A stretch of DNA of 64,000 bases, from NCBI RefSeq assembly GCF_006912135.1, contig NZ_VIRS01000013.1, forward strand, positions 1 through 64,000. Reading direction: 5' to 3'. The notes under the pieces are model-generated. The model was not told the DNA's origin, searched no databases, and worked only from the letters and a program-made list of their open reading frames with translations. Source of the stretch: Cryptosporangium phraense (GTDB lineage Bacteria > Actinomycetota > Actinomycetes > Mycobacteriales > Cryptosporangiaceae). This document shows, in pieces, positions 17,690 to 25,917 of this stretch (the stretch's first letter is position 1; every line of letters starts with the position of its first letter). Made by a program: the position numbers and the translations under genes.

Positions 17690-18471
17690 AGCCGTACGAC
17701 TTACCCCGGGGGCTCACCGTCGAGATCGACGGTCCGGTGCGGACCGTGGTGCTCGACCGGCCGGACGCGCTCAACGCGGTGGACGCCGACCTGCACCGAG
17801 CCCTGGCCGTGGTGTGGGCGCAGCTGGCCGCCGACCCGGACGCCCGGGTCGTCGTGCTCACCGGGGCCGGGACCGCGTTCTCGGCCGGGGGAGACCTGGA
17901 CTGGATCACGTCGTTCCTCGACGACCCGGTCGCCCGCGACGACAGCCTGCGCGAAGGCGCCCAGATCATCGACGAGCTGCTGCGGTTCCCGCTGCCGGTC
18001 GTCGCCGCGGTCAACGGGCCCGCGGTCGGCCTCGGGTGCAGCCTGGCCGTGCTCTGCGACATCCTGCTGATCTCCGAGACCGCGTTCCTGGCCGACCCGC
18101 ACGTCAGCGTCGGGCTGGTCGCCGGAGACGGCGGCGCCGCGTTCTGGCCCCTGCTGACGCCGATCCTGCGATCGAGGGAGTACCTGTTCACCGGGCGCCG
18201 GATCCCGGCCGCGGTGGCCGTCGAACTGGGGCTGGCGACGCGGACCGTGCCGCCCGCCAACCTGGCCTCGGAGGCGCGTCGCTGCGCCGAGCAGCTTGCC
18301 GACCTGCCCCTGGAGGCGCTGCGCGGGACGAAGCGCGTCGTGAACATGTACCTGGCGCAGGCACTGAGTGGCGCCGTGCAGGCCGGGTTCGCGGCCGAGG
18401 CGGAGACCATGCGCTCGGCCGGCCACCGCGAACGGCTGCTCGCCCTGCGCACGAAGGCGGGCGGCGCATGA
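17686..18471 (+). CDS. Enoyl-CoA hydratase/isomerase family protein
   Basis: A 261-residue crotonase-fold protein. The oxyanion-hole segments are GTAFSAGGDLDW (about residues 63-74) and VNGPAVGLGCSLAVLCD (from 109), and the catalytic region follows as LADPHVSVGLVAGDGG, with the two usual Glu positions replaced by non-acidic residues. Hydration is therefore less certain than isomerase, hydrolase or lyase chemistry. It lies between two acyl-CoA dehydrogenase pairs with 4-bp overlaps on both sides, so the five genes form one operon. Confidence 0.87.
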   Translation: MKPYDLPRGLTVEIDGPVRTVVLDRPDALNAVDADLHRALAVVWAQLAADPDARVVVLTGAGTAFSAGGDLDWITSFLDDPVARDDSLREGAQIIDELLRFPLPVVAAVNGPAVGLGCSLAVLCDILLISETAFLADPHVSVGLVAGDGGAAFWPLLTPILRSREYLFTGRRIPAAVAVELGLATRTVPPANLASEARRCAEQLADLPLEALRGTKRVVNMYLAQALSGAVQAGFAAEAETMRSAGHRERLLALRTKAGGA

Positions 18472-19619
18472 ACTGGCCGTCCGAACAGGCGGAGTTCCGA
18501 GACGCGGTGCGCGGCTGGTGTTCGGCGCACGTGCCCGCGGACTGGCGGTCCGCGCAGACCGGCGTGCCCGACGAGGAGTTCGTGCGGTTCCAGCAGGACT
18601 GGTTCGGGGAGCTGCGGCGGGCCGGGCTCGCGGTGCCGCACTGGCCGGCCGAGTGGGGTGGCGGGCTGTCGGTTGCCCAGCAGGTCGTGCTCTACCAGGA
18701 GCTCGCGGCCGCGGACGCACCCCGGCTGGTGCTGGCGTTCGTCGCGATCCACCACGCGGCCGCGACGCTGCTGGCCGCGGGCACGTCCGAGCAGCGGGAA
18801 CGGCACCTGCCGGCGATCCTCGACGGCGAGATCTGGGTGCAGGGCTTCTCCGAGCCGGGCGCGGGCTCCGATCTGGCGTCGCTGCGCACGTCGGCCCGTC
18901 GCGACGGAGATCACTACGTCATCGACGGTCAGAAGCTCTGGGCCAGCGGCGCCGCCCACGCCGACTGGTGCCTGCTGCTGGCCCGCACCGATCCGGCCGC
19001 CCCGAAGCGTCGCGGGATCTCGTACTTCCTGCTCGACATGCGCAGCCCCGGCATCGACGTCCGCCCGATCCGGCAGGCCACCGGGGAGTCCCACTTCTGC
19101 GAGCTGTTCCTGGACGACGTCGCCGTGCCGGCCGCGAATCTGATCGGGGCCGAGAACGACGGCTGGCGGGTGGCCGGTGCGACGCTCGGGGCCGAGCGCG
19201 GTACGACGATGCTGGAGCTGGCCGAGCGGCTGGGCAACGCCGGGTTCCGGTGGCTGGTCGAGGCCTGCCGTCCGCTCGACGATCCGGTGGTGGCCGACCG
19301 GCTGGCCCAGTTCGAGACCGAGATCGAGGGGCTGCGGGGGCTCTGCCGATCCGTCGTCGAGGGCTCGCCGGGGCCGGCCGACGCGTCGGTGGTGAAGCTG
19401 GTCTACAGCGAGTTGCTACAGCGGCTGATGGACTTCGGCACCGAGGTCGGCGGTCTCGCGACCCACACCGTGCTGCGGAAACCGGCGTCCAGCGGGTGGG
19501 AGTCCGGGGCCTGGGCGCTGGACTTCCTGGGCTCGTGGGAGTGGACGATTCCCGGCGGGACCAGCGAGATCCAGCGCACGATCGTCGCCGAGCGCGGGCT
19601 GGGGTTGCCCCGTGGGTGA
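18468..19619 (+). CDS. Acyl-CoA dehydrogenase, large subunit of pair 2
   Basis: A 383-residue acyl-CoA dehydrogenase with the same architecture as the large subunit of pair 1: WVQGFSEPGAGSDLASL for FAD, GQKLWASGA, then a C-terminal domain ending PGGTSEIQRTIVAERGLGLPRG. The conserved TSEIQ segment contacts the FAD. It overlaps the hydratase by 4 bp and the next, short dehydrogenase by 8 bp. It resembles pair 1 enough to suggest an ancient duplication of a two-gene cassette for consecutive oxidation rounds. Confidence 0.9.
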   Translation: MNWPSEQAEFRDAVRGWCSAHVPADWRSAQTGVPDEEFVRFQQDWFGELRRAGLAVPHWPAEWGGGLSVAQQVVLYQELAAADAPRLVLAFVAIHHAAATLLAAGTSEQRERHLPAILDGEIWVQGFSEPGAGSDLASLRTSARRDGDHYVIDGQKLWASGAAHADWCLLLARTDPAAPKRRGISYFLLDMRSPGIDVRPIRQATGESHFCELFLDDVAVPAANLIGAENDGWRVAGATLGAERGTTMLELAERLGNAGFRWLVEACRPLDDPVVADRLAQFETEIEGLRGLCRSVVEGSPGPADASVVKLVYSELLQRLMDFGTEVGGLATHTVLRKPASSGWESGAWALDFLGSWEWTIPGGTSEIQRTIVAERGLGLPRG

Positions 19620-20574
19620 GCTGGCGGAGTTCCACGACGAGTTGCGAGCGGTGGCGCGGGAGCTGCTCGGTAAGCCGGTCGAGTGGCCGGCACTGGCCGC
19701 GGCCGGGTGGTGCGGGCTGGAGGTGCCGTCGCGACTGGACGGTGCCGAGGCCACGTTCGCCGAGGTGGCGGTGGTGCTGGCCGAGCTGGGCCGGGCCGCG
19801 GCCGGGACGTCGTACTTCGGGACCGCGGTCCTGGGCGTCGGCGCGCTGCTGGAGCTGGAGCCGTCCGCGGAGCGGGACGAGTTGCTCCGCGGGGTGGCCC
19901 AGGGCACCCGCCTCGCGGTGGGGGACGGGTTCCGGCTGGAGGGCTCGCGGGTGTCCGGGCGGGCCGAGTTCGTGGCCGACGCCACCGAGGCCGACCACCT
20001 GCTGCTGGTAGTCGGCGATCAGGTGGTCGTACCGGCTCCGGGTGCCAGGGTCGAGCCGCAACCGACTCTGGACGCGACCCGACGGTTCGGCGTCGTCGAC
20101 GTGGACGGCGTTCCCGCTGTTTGGGTGGGGCGCTTCGCGGCCGACGGGGCTGTGCAGCGGCTGCGCGACCGGGCCGCCACCGCGCTGGCCTGTGACAGTC
20201 TCGGACTCGCCGAGGCGATGCTGGACGCGACCGTCGCCTACGTCGGTACCCGCGAGCAGTTCGGCGTCCCGGTCGGCTCGTTCCAGGCGGTCAAGCACGC
20301 CTGCGCCGACATGCTGGTCCGCGTCGTGATCTCACGCACGCTGGTCGCCGCCGCGACCCGCGACGATGCCGGCTGGGTGGCCGCGGCCCGCGCGAAGTCC
20401 TACGTCACCGCGGCCGCCGTCGACGTCGTCGGCAAGGCAATGCAACTGCACGGCGGCATCGGCTACACCTGGGAGAGCGGCCTCCACACGTACCTGAAAC
20501 GGGCGACGCTGAACCGCGCGCTGTTCGGCTCACCGGCGGCCCATCGTCGCCGCCTGGCCCAGCGGTACCGGTGA
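19612..20574 (+). CDS. Acyl-CoA dehydrogenase, short subunit of pair 2
   Basis: A 320-residue acyl-CoA dehydrogenase-like protein starting at a GTG inside the end of the large-subunit gene. The N-terminal helices are short and the middle domain lacks the FSEP FAD loop. The C-terminal domain keeps GTREQFGVPVGSFQAVKH and KAMQLHGGIGYTWESGLH, both typical of acyl-CoA dehydrogenases. As in pair 1, I infer a heteromeric partner subunit. Confidence 0.86.
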   Translation: MGELAEFHDELRAVARELLGKPVEWPALAAAGWCGLEVPSRLDGAEATFAEVAVVLAELGRAAAGTSYFGTAVLGVGALLELEPSAERDELLRGVAQGTRLAVGDGFRLEGSRVSGRAEFVADATEADHLLLVVGDQVVVPAPGARVEPQPTLDATRRFGVVDVDGVPAVWVGRFAADGAVQRLRDRAATALACDSLGLAEAMLDATVAYVGTREQFGVPVGSFQAVKHACADMLVRVVISRTLVAAATRDDAGWVAAARAKSYVTAAAVDVVGKAMQLHGGIGYTWESGLHTYLKRATLNRALFGSPAAHRRRLAQRYR

Positions 20575-20790
20575 CCACAGTATGGGCGTACTACGTCTAC
20601 GCCGCGTACCCGTCCGCGCTGCTGGCGCTGACGCTGGATCTGGGCCGCCTCGCGCGCCGGCCCGAGGTCATGCGTCGTGCGGTGCGCAACTACGTCCGCC
20701 CGGTGGCCGCGCTCCGACTTCCACGCCGACATGGTCTCGGTCGTCCTGAACGGACTGGGCGCCGGCGCGGACCCGTCAATGTACCGTTAG
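20571..20790 (+). pseudogene. Short disrupted gene, unrecognised
   Basis: A GTG overlapping the dehydrogenase stop (GTGA) opens MTTVWAYYVYAAYPSALL and runs about 48 codons to YVRPVAAL. From about 20719 the protein-like sequence continues in a different frame as RSDFHADMVSVVLNGLG and stops at TAG 20788-20790. The coupled start and the natural-looking C-terminal segment suggest one small gene broken by a frameshift and perhaps a deletion. I do not recognise the family. Confidence 0.4.
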
Positions 20791-20813
20791 ACAGTTCTCA
20801 ATTCATCTATGCT
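20787..20813 (+). promoter_or_regulatory. Possible promoter of the molybdenum hydroxylase operon
   Basis: TTAGAC and TATGCT, 15 bp apart, precede the ATG at 20821 with no Shine-Dalgarno. If real, transcription would start at about the start codon, giving a leaderless mRNA. The spacer is short for a standard promoter, so this is tentative. The region lacks the TTACAA-N3-TTGTRA operator. Confidence 0.35.
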
Positions 20814-20820
20814 GAGCGGC

Positions 20821-23148
20821 ATGGCCTTGCCCGTCTCGGCTGCCCGCTACGCGGGCGCCCGGGTTCCCCGCGTCGAAGACCTGCGTCTGCTCACCGGCCG
20901 CGGCACGTTCGTGGACGACGTCGTGCGGCCGGGCATGCTCCACGTCCACTTCGTCCGCAGCCCGATGGCCCGGGCCCGGATCCTCTCGATCGACGCCTCC
21001 GAGGCGCTCGCGCTCGACGGCGTCCACGCGGTGTTCACGGCCGAGGACCTCAACCCCGGCGTGCACGAGCACTGGTACTCGCTGATCGGCCAGGACGTTC
21101 CGGACACCCCGCGCCCGCCCCTGGCCCAGGACGAGGTCCGGTTCGTGGGCGATCCGGTGGCGCTCGTCGTCGCCGAGGACCGGTATGTCGCCGAGGACGC
21201 GGCCGAGCTCGTCGTCGTCGACCTCGAGCCGCTGGCGCCGGTCGTCGACTACGCGACCGCCACCGCGACGGACGAACGGGTGCACGAGGCGTACCCGGAC
21301 AACGTCGTCGGCGAGCTCGGCGGCCGGCCGGTCGAGCAGATCGACGAGATCTTCGCGGCCGCCCCGCACGTCGTGCGGGAGACGATCTACCAGCAGGCCT
21401 ACTCGGCGGTTCCGCTGGAGACCCGCGGGCTGGTCGCCGAGTACTCCGGCCCCACCCGCGAGATGACGATCTGGGCCTCGACCCAGGTGCCGCACGAGAT
21501 GCGGTTGTTCACGTCCCGGCTGCTCGGGCTGCCCGAGCACCACGTCCGCGTCGTCATGAAGGACACCGGCGGCGGCTTCGGGCAGAAGGCGATGCCGCAG
21601 CGCGAGGACATGTGCGTGATGCTGGCCGCGACCAAGGTGCCGGCCGCGCTGAAGTGGATCGAGGACCGGCAGGAGAACCTGATGTCGGCCGGCCAGGGCC
21701 GGCACGAGCACGGGACGGCGCGGCTCGCGTTCGACGACGACGGCCGGATCCTGGCCGCCGCGATCGACCACGTCCAGGACGCCGGCGCGTACCCGGTGCC
21801 CTGGCCGGTGCAGACGGCGATGGTCGTCGGCCTGCTCTTCCCCGGGCCGTACCGGGTCCCGGACGCGACGTTCAGCTGCCGGTCGGTGTTCTCCAACACG
21901 ACCGCGCGGACGGCCTACCGCGGCCCCTGGCAGTTCGAGTCGCTGGCCCGGGAGGTGCTGCTCGACATCGCGGCCCGGCAACTGGACGTCGATCCGATCG
22001 AGTTACGCCGGAAGAACCTGCTCCGGGCCGACGAGATGCCGGTAGCCAACCCCTGCGGCATGCCGTACAGCGACGTCACGCCGCTGGAGACGTTCGAGCA
22101 CGCGATCGCGCTACTGGACTACGAGGCGTTCCGCACGGAGCAGGAGCAGGCCCGCAAGTCCGGCCGCTACCTCGGCGTCGGCACCAGCTCCTACATCGAG
22201 CCGACGACGAGCGGCATGGGCTTCCTCGGCACCGAGGGCGCAACGATCCGGGTCGAGCCGACCGGCAAGGTCAACGTCTACGTCGCCGGCGGATCGACCG
22301 GTAACAGCCTGGAGACGACCGTCGTGCAGCTCACCGCCGACGCGCTGGGCGTCGACATCAGGGACGTCGGCACGATCCAGGGCGACACCGCGGTGACGCC
22401 GTTCGGCGGAGGCACCGGCGGCAGCCGGTCGGGGTCGATGATCGCCGGCGCGGTCGCGCGGACGGCCGAGGGCCTGCGGGAGCGGATCGCGACGATCGCC
22501 GCGCACCAGCTCGAGGCGAACGTCGACGACATCGAGCTGGCCGGAGGCCGGGCCGGGGTGCGGGGCGCGCCGGACACGGCCGTGACGCTGGCGGAGATCG
22601 CCACGATCGCGTACTTCGACACGAACAAGCTGCCGCCCGGCGTGCCGCCCGGGCTGGAGGCCAGCGGCCGGTACCGCGGCCAGGCCCCGATGATCTGGGC
22701 CAACGCCACCCACGTCTGCACCTGCGAGGTCGACGTGGTGACCGGTGCGGTGACGCTGCTGCGGTACATCGTGAGCGAGGACTGCGGGCCGATGATCAAC
22801 CCGAACGTCGTCGAGGGACAGATCGCGGGTGGAACCGTGCAGGGCATCGGGGGCGCGCTCTACGAGCACTCGGCCTACGACGACGCGGGCAACCCGATCG
22901 CGACGACGTTCCTGGACTACCTGCTGCCGACCAGCACCGAGGTGCCGACGATCGAGTACGGGCACGTCGAGACGCCGGGCCCGGGGGAGGGCGGCTACAA
23001 GGGCGTCGGCGAGGGCGGCGCGATCGGGGCACCACCGGCCGTCGTGAACGCGGTGGCCGACGCACTCGCGCCGCTCGGCGTCCGCATCGCCCGGACGCCG
23101 CTGAGCCCGGCGTCGATCGTCGCCCTGATCGAGGAGGCCGGAACGTGA
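20821..23148 (+). CDS. Molybdenum hydroxylase large (molybdopterin-binding) subunit
   Basis: A 775-residue large subunit of the xanthine dehydrogenase/aerobic CO dehydrogenase family, hydroxylating a C-H bond with water-derived oxygen. Visible are RVEDLRLLTGRGTFVDD at the N-terminus, the cofactor loops TGGGFGQKA and TAYRGPWQFES, and the catalytic GEGG loop in YKGVGEGGAIGAPP. The AYRGPW loop lacks the AYRCSF signature of true CO dehydrogenases, so an organic substrate is likely. It is followed, each overlapping by 4-8 bp, by FAD and 2Fe-2S subunits in L-M-S order. ATG 12 nt upstream is an alternative start. Confidence 0.9.
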   Translation: MALPVSAARYAGARVPRVEDLRLLTGRGTFVDDVVRPGMLHVHFVRSPMARARILSIDASEALALDGVHAVFTAEDLNPGVHEHWYSLIGQDVPDTPRPPLAQDEVRFVGDPVALVVAEDRYVAEDAAELVVVDLEPLAPVVDYATATATDERVHEAYPDNVVGELGGRPVEQIDEIFAAAPHVVRETIYQQAYSAVPLETRGLVAEYSGPTREMTIWASTQVPHEMRLFTSRLLGLPEHHVRVVMKDTGGGFGQKAMPQREDMCVMLAATKVPAALKWIEDRQENLMSAGQGRHEHGTARLAFDDDGRILAAAIDHVQDAGAYPVPWPVQTAMVVGLLFPGPYRVPDATFSCRSVFSNTTARTAYRGPWQFESLAREVLLDIAARQLDVDPIELRRKNLLRADEMPVANPCGMPYSDVTPLETFEHAIALLDYEAFRTEQEQARKSGRYLGVGTSSYIEPTTSGMGFLGTEGATIRVEPTGKVNVYVAGGSTGNSLETTVVQLTADALGVDIRDVGTIQGDTAVTPFGGGTGGSRSGSMIAGAVARTAEGLRERIATIAAHQLEANVDDIELAGGRAGVRGAPDTAVTLAEIATIAYFDTNKLPPGVPPGLEASGRYRGQAPMIWANATHVCTCEVDVVTGAVTLLRYIVSEDCGPMINPNVVEGQIAGGTVQGIGGALYEHSAYDDAGNPIATTFLDYLLPTSTEVPTIEYGHVETPGPGEGGYKGVGEGGAIGAPPAVVNAVADALAPLGVRIARTPLSPASIVALIEEAGT

Positions 23149-23999
23149 AGGCCGCCGCGTTCGAGTACCACGCGCCGGACACCGTGGACGAAGTCGTCCG
23201 GCTTCTCTCCGACCTGGGCGACGACGCGAAGGTCATCGCCGGCGGTCAGAGCCTGGTGCCGATGCTGGCGTTCCGGCTGGCCGTCGTCGAGCACCTCGTC
23301 GACCTGCGGAAGCTCACCGCGCTGCGCGGGGTGCGGGAGGTCGGAGACTCCGTGTGGGTCGGCGCCGGGACCACGCAGGCGACGATCCTGCGGTCGTCCG
23401 GACTGGCGTCCGCGGTGCCGCTGCTGACCCGGGCCACCCCGCTGATCGGCCATCACGCGATCCGCAACCGCGGGACGCTGGGTGGCTCGCTGGCGCACGC
23501 CGACGCAGCCGCCGAGTACCCGGCGGTGGCGGTCGCACTGGGCGCCTTCATCGAGACGACGCGGCGGGTCGTGCCCGCGACCGACTTCTTCACCGGCCTG
23601 TGGACCACGGCCCTGGAGCCGGACGAGCTGATCACCGGGGTGACGTTTCCCCGGCGGGGGCCGCGCTCAGGGTTCGCGATCGAGGAGTTCGCCCGGCGCG
23701 CGGGCGACTTCGCGCTGGCCGGCGCCGCCGTCGCGATCGAGCTGGACGAGGACGGCCGGATCGCCGGCGGGGGTATCGGGTTGTTCGGGCTCGCGCCCGT
23801 GCCACAGCGGGTGCCGTTGGCGATCGGGGACGACCCGGCCGGGCTCGACGCTTCCGCGATCGGGCGCGCCGCGGTCGACCAGCTGCCCTCGATCCGTGCC
23901 GACCAGCACGGATCGTCGGGGTACCGCCGCCGGGTCGGCGTCGAGATGGTCGTTCGGGCCTGGACCCGCGCGCTCCGGGAGGCGACGGCGCATGACTGA
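23145..23999 (+). CDS. Molybdenum hydroxylase medium (FAD-binding) subunit
   Basis: A 284-residue FAD-binding subunit of the CoxM/xanthine dehydrogenase type. FAD motifs are AGGQSLVPML (about residue 32) and RNRGTLGGSLAHADAAAE (from 107). It passes electrons from the Mo centre through the 2Fe-2S subunit to its FAD. The GTG start overlaps the stop of the large subunit, and the stop overlaps the next ATG, giving a strictly coupled three-gene unit. Confidence 0.9.
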   Translation: MKAAAFEYHAPDTVDEVVRLLSDLGDDAKVIAGGQSLVPMLAFRLAVVEHLVDLRKLTALRGVREVGDSVWVGAGTTQATILRSSGLASAVPLLTRATPLIGHHAIRNRGTLGGSLAHADAAAEYPAVAVALGAFIETTRRVVPATDFFTGLWTTALEPDELITGVTFPRRGPRSGFAIEEFARRAGDFALAGAAVAIELDEDGRIAGGGIGLFGLAPVPQRVPLAIGDDPAGLDASAIGRAAVDQLPSIRADQHGSSGYRRRVGVEMVVRAWTRALREATAHD

Positions 24000-24462
24000 C
24001 GTCAGCATTCGGGTTTCGGTGAACGGCATCGCGCGGCGGGCCACCGTGCCGGCGCGGCTCACGCTCGCCGACTTCCTCCGGGTGAACTGTGGCCTGACCG
24101 GCACGCACCTGGGGTGCGAGCACGGCGTCTGCGGCGCCTGCACGATCCTGGTCGACGGTGACGCGGTCCGCGCCTGCCTGATGTTCGCGGTGCAGGCCGA
24201 CGGCGCCGAGGTGACGACGATCGAGGGGATCGGCGAGCCGGACGGCACGCTGTCGCCGGTGCAGGCCGCGTTCCGGGATCACCACGGCCTGCAATGCGGC
24301 TTCTGTACGCCCGGCTTCGTCATCTCGGCCACCGCGCTGCTCCGGGAGAACCCCTCGCCGAGCGAGCACGAGATCCGGGACGCGCTGTCGGGGAATCTGT
24401 GCCGCTGCACCGGCTACCAGGGAATCCTCGCCGCCGTGCGGGCCGCCGCGTCGGAGTCGTGA
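23992..24462 (+). CDS. Molybdenum hydroxylase small (2x 2Fe-2S) subunit
   Basis: A 156-residue iron-sulfur subunit. The plant-type 2Fe-2S cluster uses Cys42, Cys47, Cys50 and Cys62 ([16 protein letters not shown]), and the C-terminal helical cluster uses Cys102, Cys105, Cys137 and Cys139 ([18 protein letters not shown]). Length and motif order match the CoxS family. It closes the L-M-S operon and converges with the ferredoxin gene of the P450 operon 16 bp away, with no obvious terminator between them. Confidence 0.92.
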   Translation: MTDVSIRVSVNGIARRATVPARLTLADFLRVNCGLTGTHLGCEHGVCGACTILVDGDAVRACLMFAVQADGAEVTTIEGIGEPDGTLSPVQAAFRDHHGLQCGFCTPGFVISATALLRENPSPSEHEIRDALSGNLCRCTGYQGILAAVRAAASES

Positions 24463-24478
24463 CCCGCGTCGCCGAGAA

Positions 24479-24664
24479 CTACGTGCTGATCGCGTGCTCC
24501 GGGCAGCTGCCTACCGCCGACTTCACCGCGGCCTCGAGCTCCGGCGGGACGCCGCCGGGGGCGGCGACCGCGTAGCCGTCGTCGGTGAGCGTGAACACCT
24601 CCGGGCAGATCGTCCAGCAGATCCCGTGGCCCCGGCAGGCCTCGTCGTCGACGTGCGCTTTCAC
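24479..24664 (-). CDS. 3Fe-4S-type ferredoxin, P450 partner
   Basis: A 61-residue ferredoxin. Cluster ligands are Cys10 and Cys16 in CRGHGIC and Cys54 in SCP, the spacing of single 3Fe-4S ferredoxins that serve bacterial P450s. An extra Cys20 (WTICPEVF), where most relatives have Ala, could alter cluster type. The GTG start overlaps the P450 stop (GTGA), so this is its dedicated electron donor. No ferredoxin reductase is encoded nearby. Confidence 0.88.
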   Translation of the reverse strand: MKAHVDDEACRGHGICWTICPEVFTLTDDGYAVAAPGGVPPELEAAVKSAVGSCPEHAIST

Positions 24665-25917
24665 GAATCGAACTCCAGGTTCAGGTGGGTGAGGCCGCGC
24701 AGGATGAACGTCGGCAGGTAGGAGTACCGGCGGGCGCCGGCCGGGCCGTGGACCGCCTCGGAGATGCGGATGTCCGACGTGCGGTCCAACAGCCGCTCCA
24801 GGCAGGCCCGCGCCTCGGCCCGGGCCAGCGGGGCTCCCGGGCAGGTGTGGATCCCGCGCCCGAACGCCATGTGGTGGCGGGCGTTCGTCCGGTCGAGGTC
24901 GAACGTCTCCGGGTCGTCGAAGTGCCGCGGGTCGCGGTTCGCGGCCGCGTTCACGACCATCACGGTCGTGCCGGCCGGGATGTCGACGCCACCGACCGTG
25001 GTCGCGGTCCGGGAGACCCGGAAGTCGCCTTTCACCGGGCTCTCGAACCGCAGGGTCTCCTCGATGAACTGCGGGATCCGATCGCGCTCCCGCCGCAGCA
25101 GAGCCTGCAGCGGGGCGTCCTCGGCCAGCCGCTGCACGGCCGCACCCAGCAGCCGCACGGTCGTCTCCTGTCCGGCCGCGAAGACGTTCGCGGCGACCCG
25201 GACGACCTCGATCACCTCGGGCTGCGACCCGTCCGGGAACGTCGCCGACGCCATGCCGGTGAGCACGTCGTTCCGGGGGTTCTCCCTACGGCCCGCGATG
25301 TACGTGCTGAACTGCGAGTACAGGAACTCCAGCGGCGAGTGCTGCATCGAGTCGCCGCCGGTGCCGCCGATGTTGCCGGCCTGGCCCATGCCCCGGCTGA
25401 ACTCGGTCTGGTCCTCGGCCGGCACGCCGAGCAGGTCGGAGATGACCAGGAAGCTGAACGGCTGGGCGAACCCGCTGATGAACTCCGCTTTGCCGGCGGC
25501 CAGCAACGGCTCGAGCAGCCCGTCGGCGAGACGCCAGATCGCCTCCTCGTTCTCTTTGAGCCGCCGGGGCGTGATCAGCCGCATCAGCAGTGCCCGGTGC
25601 TTCGCGTGCGTCGGAAGGTCCATCGTGATGATCTGGTCGCTCATCGGGAGCCCGGACCGGTGCTCCTCGATCAGGTCGCTGACGTCGTCGCCCTCCAGCG
25701 GAACCGGGAAGCCCGGGAACGGGCCGGTCACCGACGACGCCGAGGAGAACGTGGTGGTGTCCGAGTAGACCGCCATCGCCTCGTCGTACCCGGTCACCAT
25801 CATGACGTCGTGGTGGGGCTCGCGGAGCACCGGGCAACGGTCCCGCAGTGATCGGTAGTACGGGTACGGGTCTTCGACCAGTTCGTTCCCGAGGAAGAAG
25901 TCGTACTCAGTGGTCAC
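24661..25917 (-). CDS. Cytochrome P450 (first)
   Basis: A 418-residue soluble bacterial P450. Hallmarks are the I-helix oxygen-activation motif AAGQETT, the K-helix EETLR (ExxR), and the haem loop FGRGIHTCPGAPLAR with the thiolate Cys. It should hydroxylate a substrate or pathway intermediate using the downstream ferredoxin. The GTG start lies inside the end of the upstream CoA-ligase gene (11-bp overlap), so it belongs to the same five-gene minus-strand operon. Its substrate is unknown. Confidence 0.9.
   Translation of the reverse strand: MTTEYDFFLGNELVEDPYPYYRSLRDRCPVLREPHHDVMMVTGYDEAMAVYSDTTTFSSASSVTGPFPGFPVPLEGDDVSDLIEEHRSGLPMSDQIITMDLPTHAKHRALLMRLITPRRLKENEEAIWRLADGLLEPLLAAGKAEFISGFAQPFSFLVISDLLGVPAEDQTEFSRGMGQAGNIGGTGGDSMQHSPLEFLYSQFSTYIAGRRENPRNDVLTGMASATFPDGSQPEVIEVVRVAANVFAAGQETTVRLLGAAVQRLAEDAPLQALLRRERDRIPQFIEETLRFESPVKGDFRVSRTATTVGGVDIPAGTTVMVVNAAANRDPRHFDDPETFDLDRTNARHHMAFGRGIHTCPGAPLARAEARACLERLLDRTSDIRISEAVHGPAGARRYSYLPTFILRGLTHLNLEFDS

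Noticed and set aside
20821-23148. True aerobic CO dehydrogenase
   Set aside because: The active-site loop reads AYRGPW where CO dehydrogenase has AYRCSF; a general molybdenum hydroxylase is the safer call.
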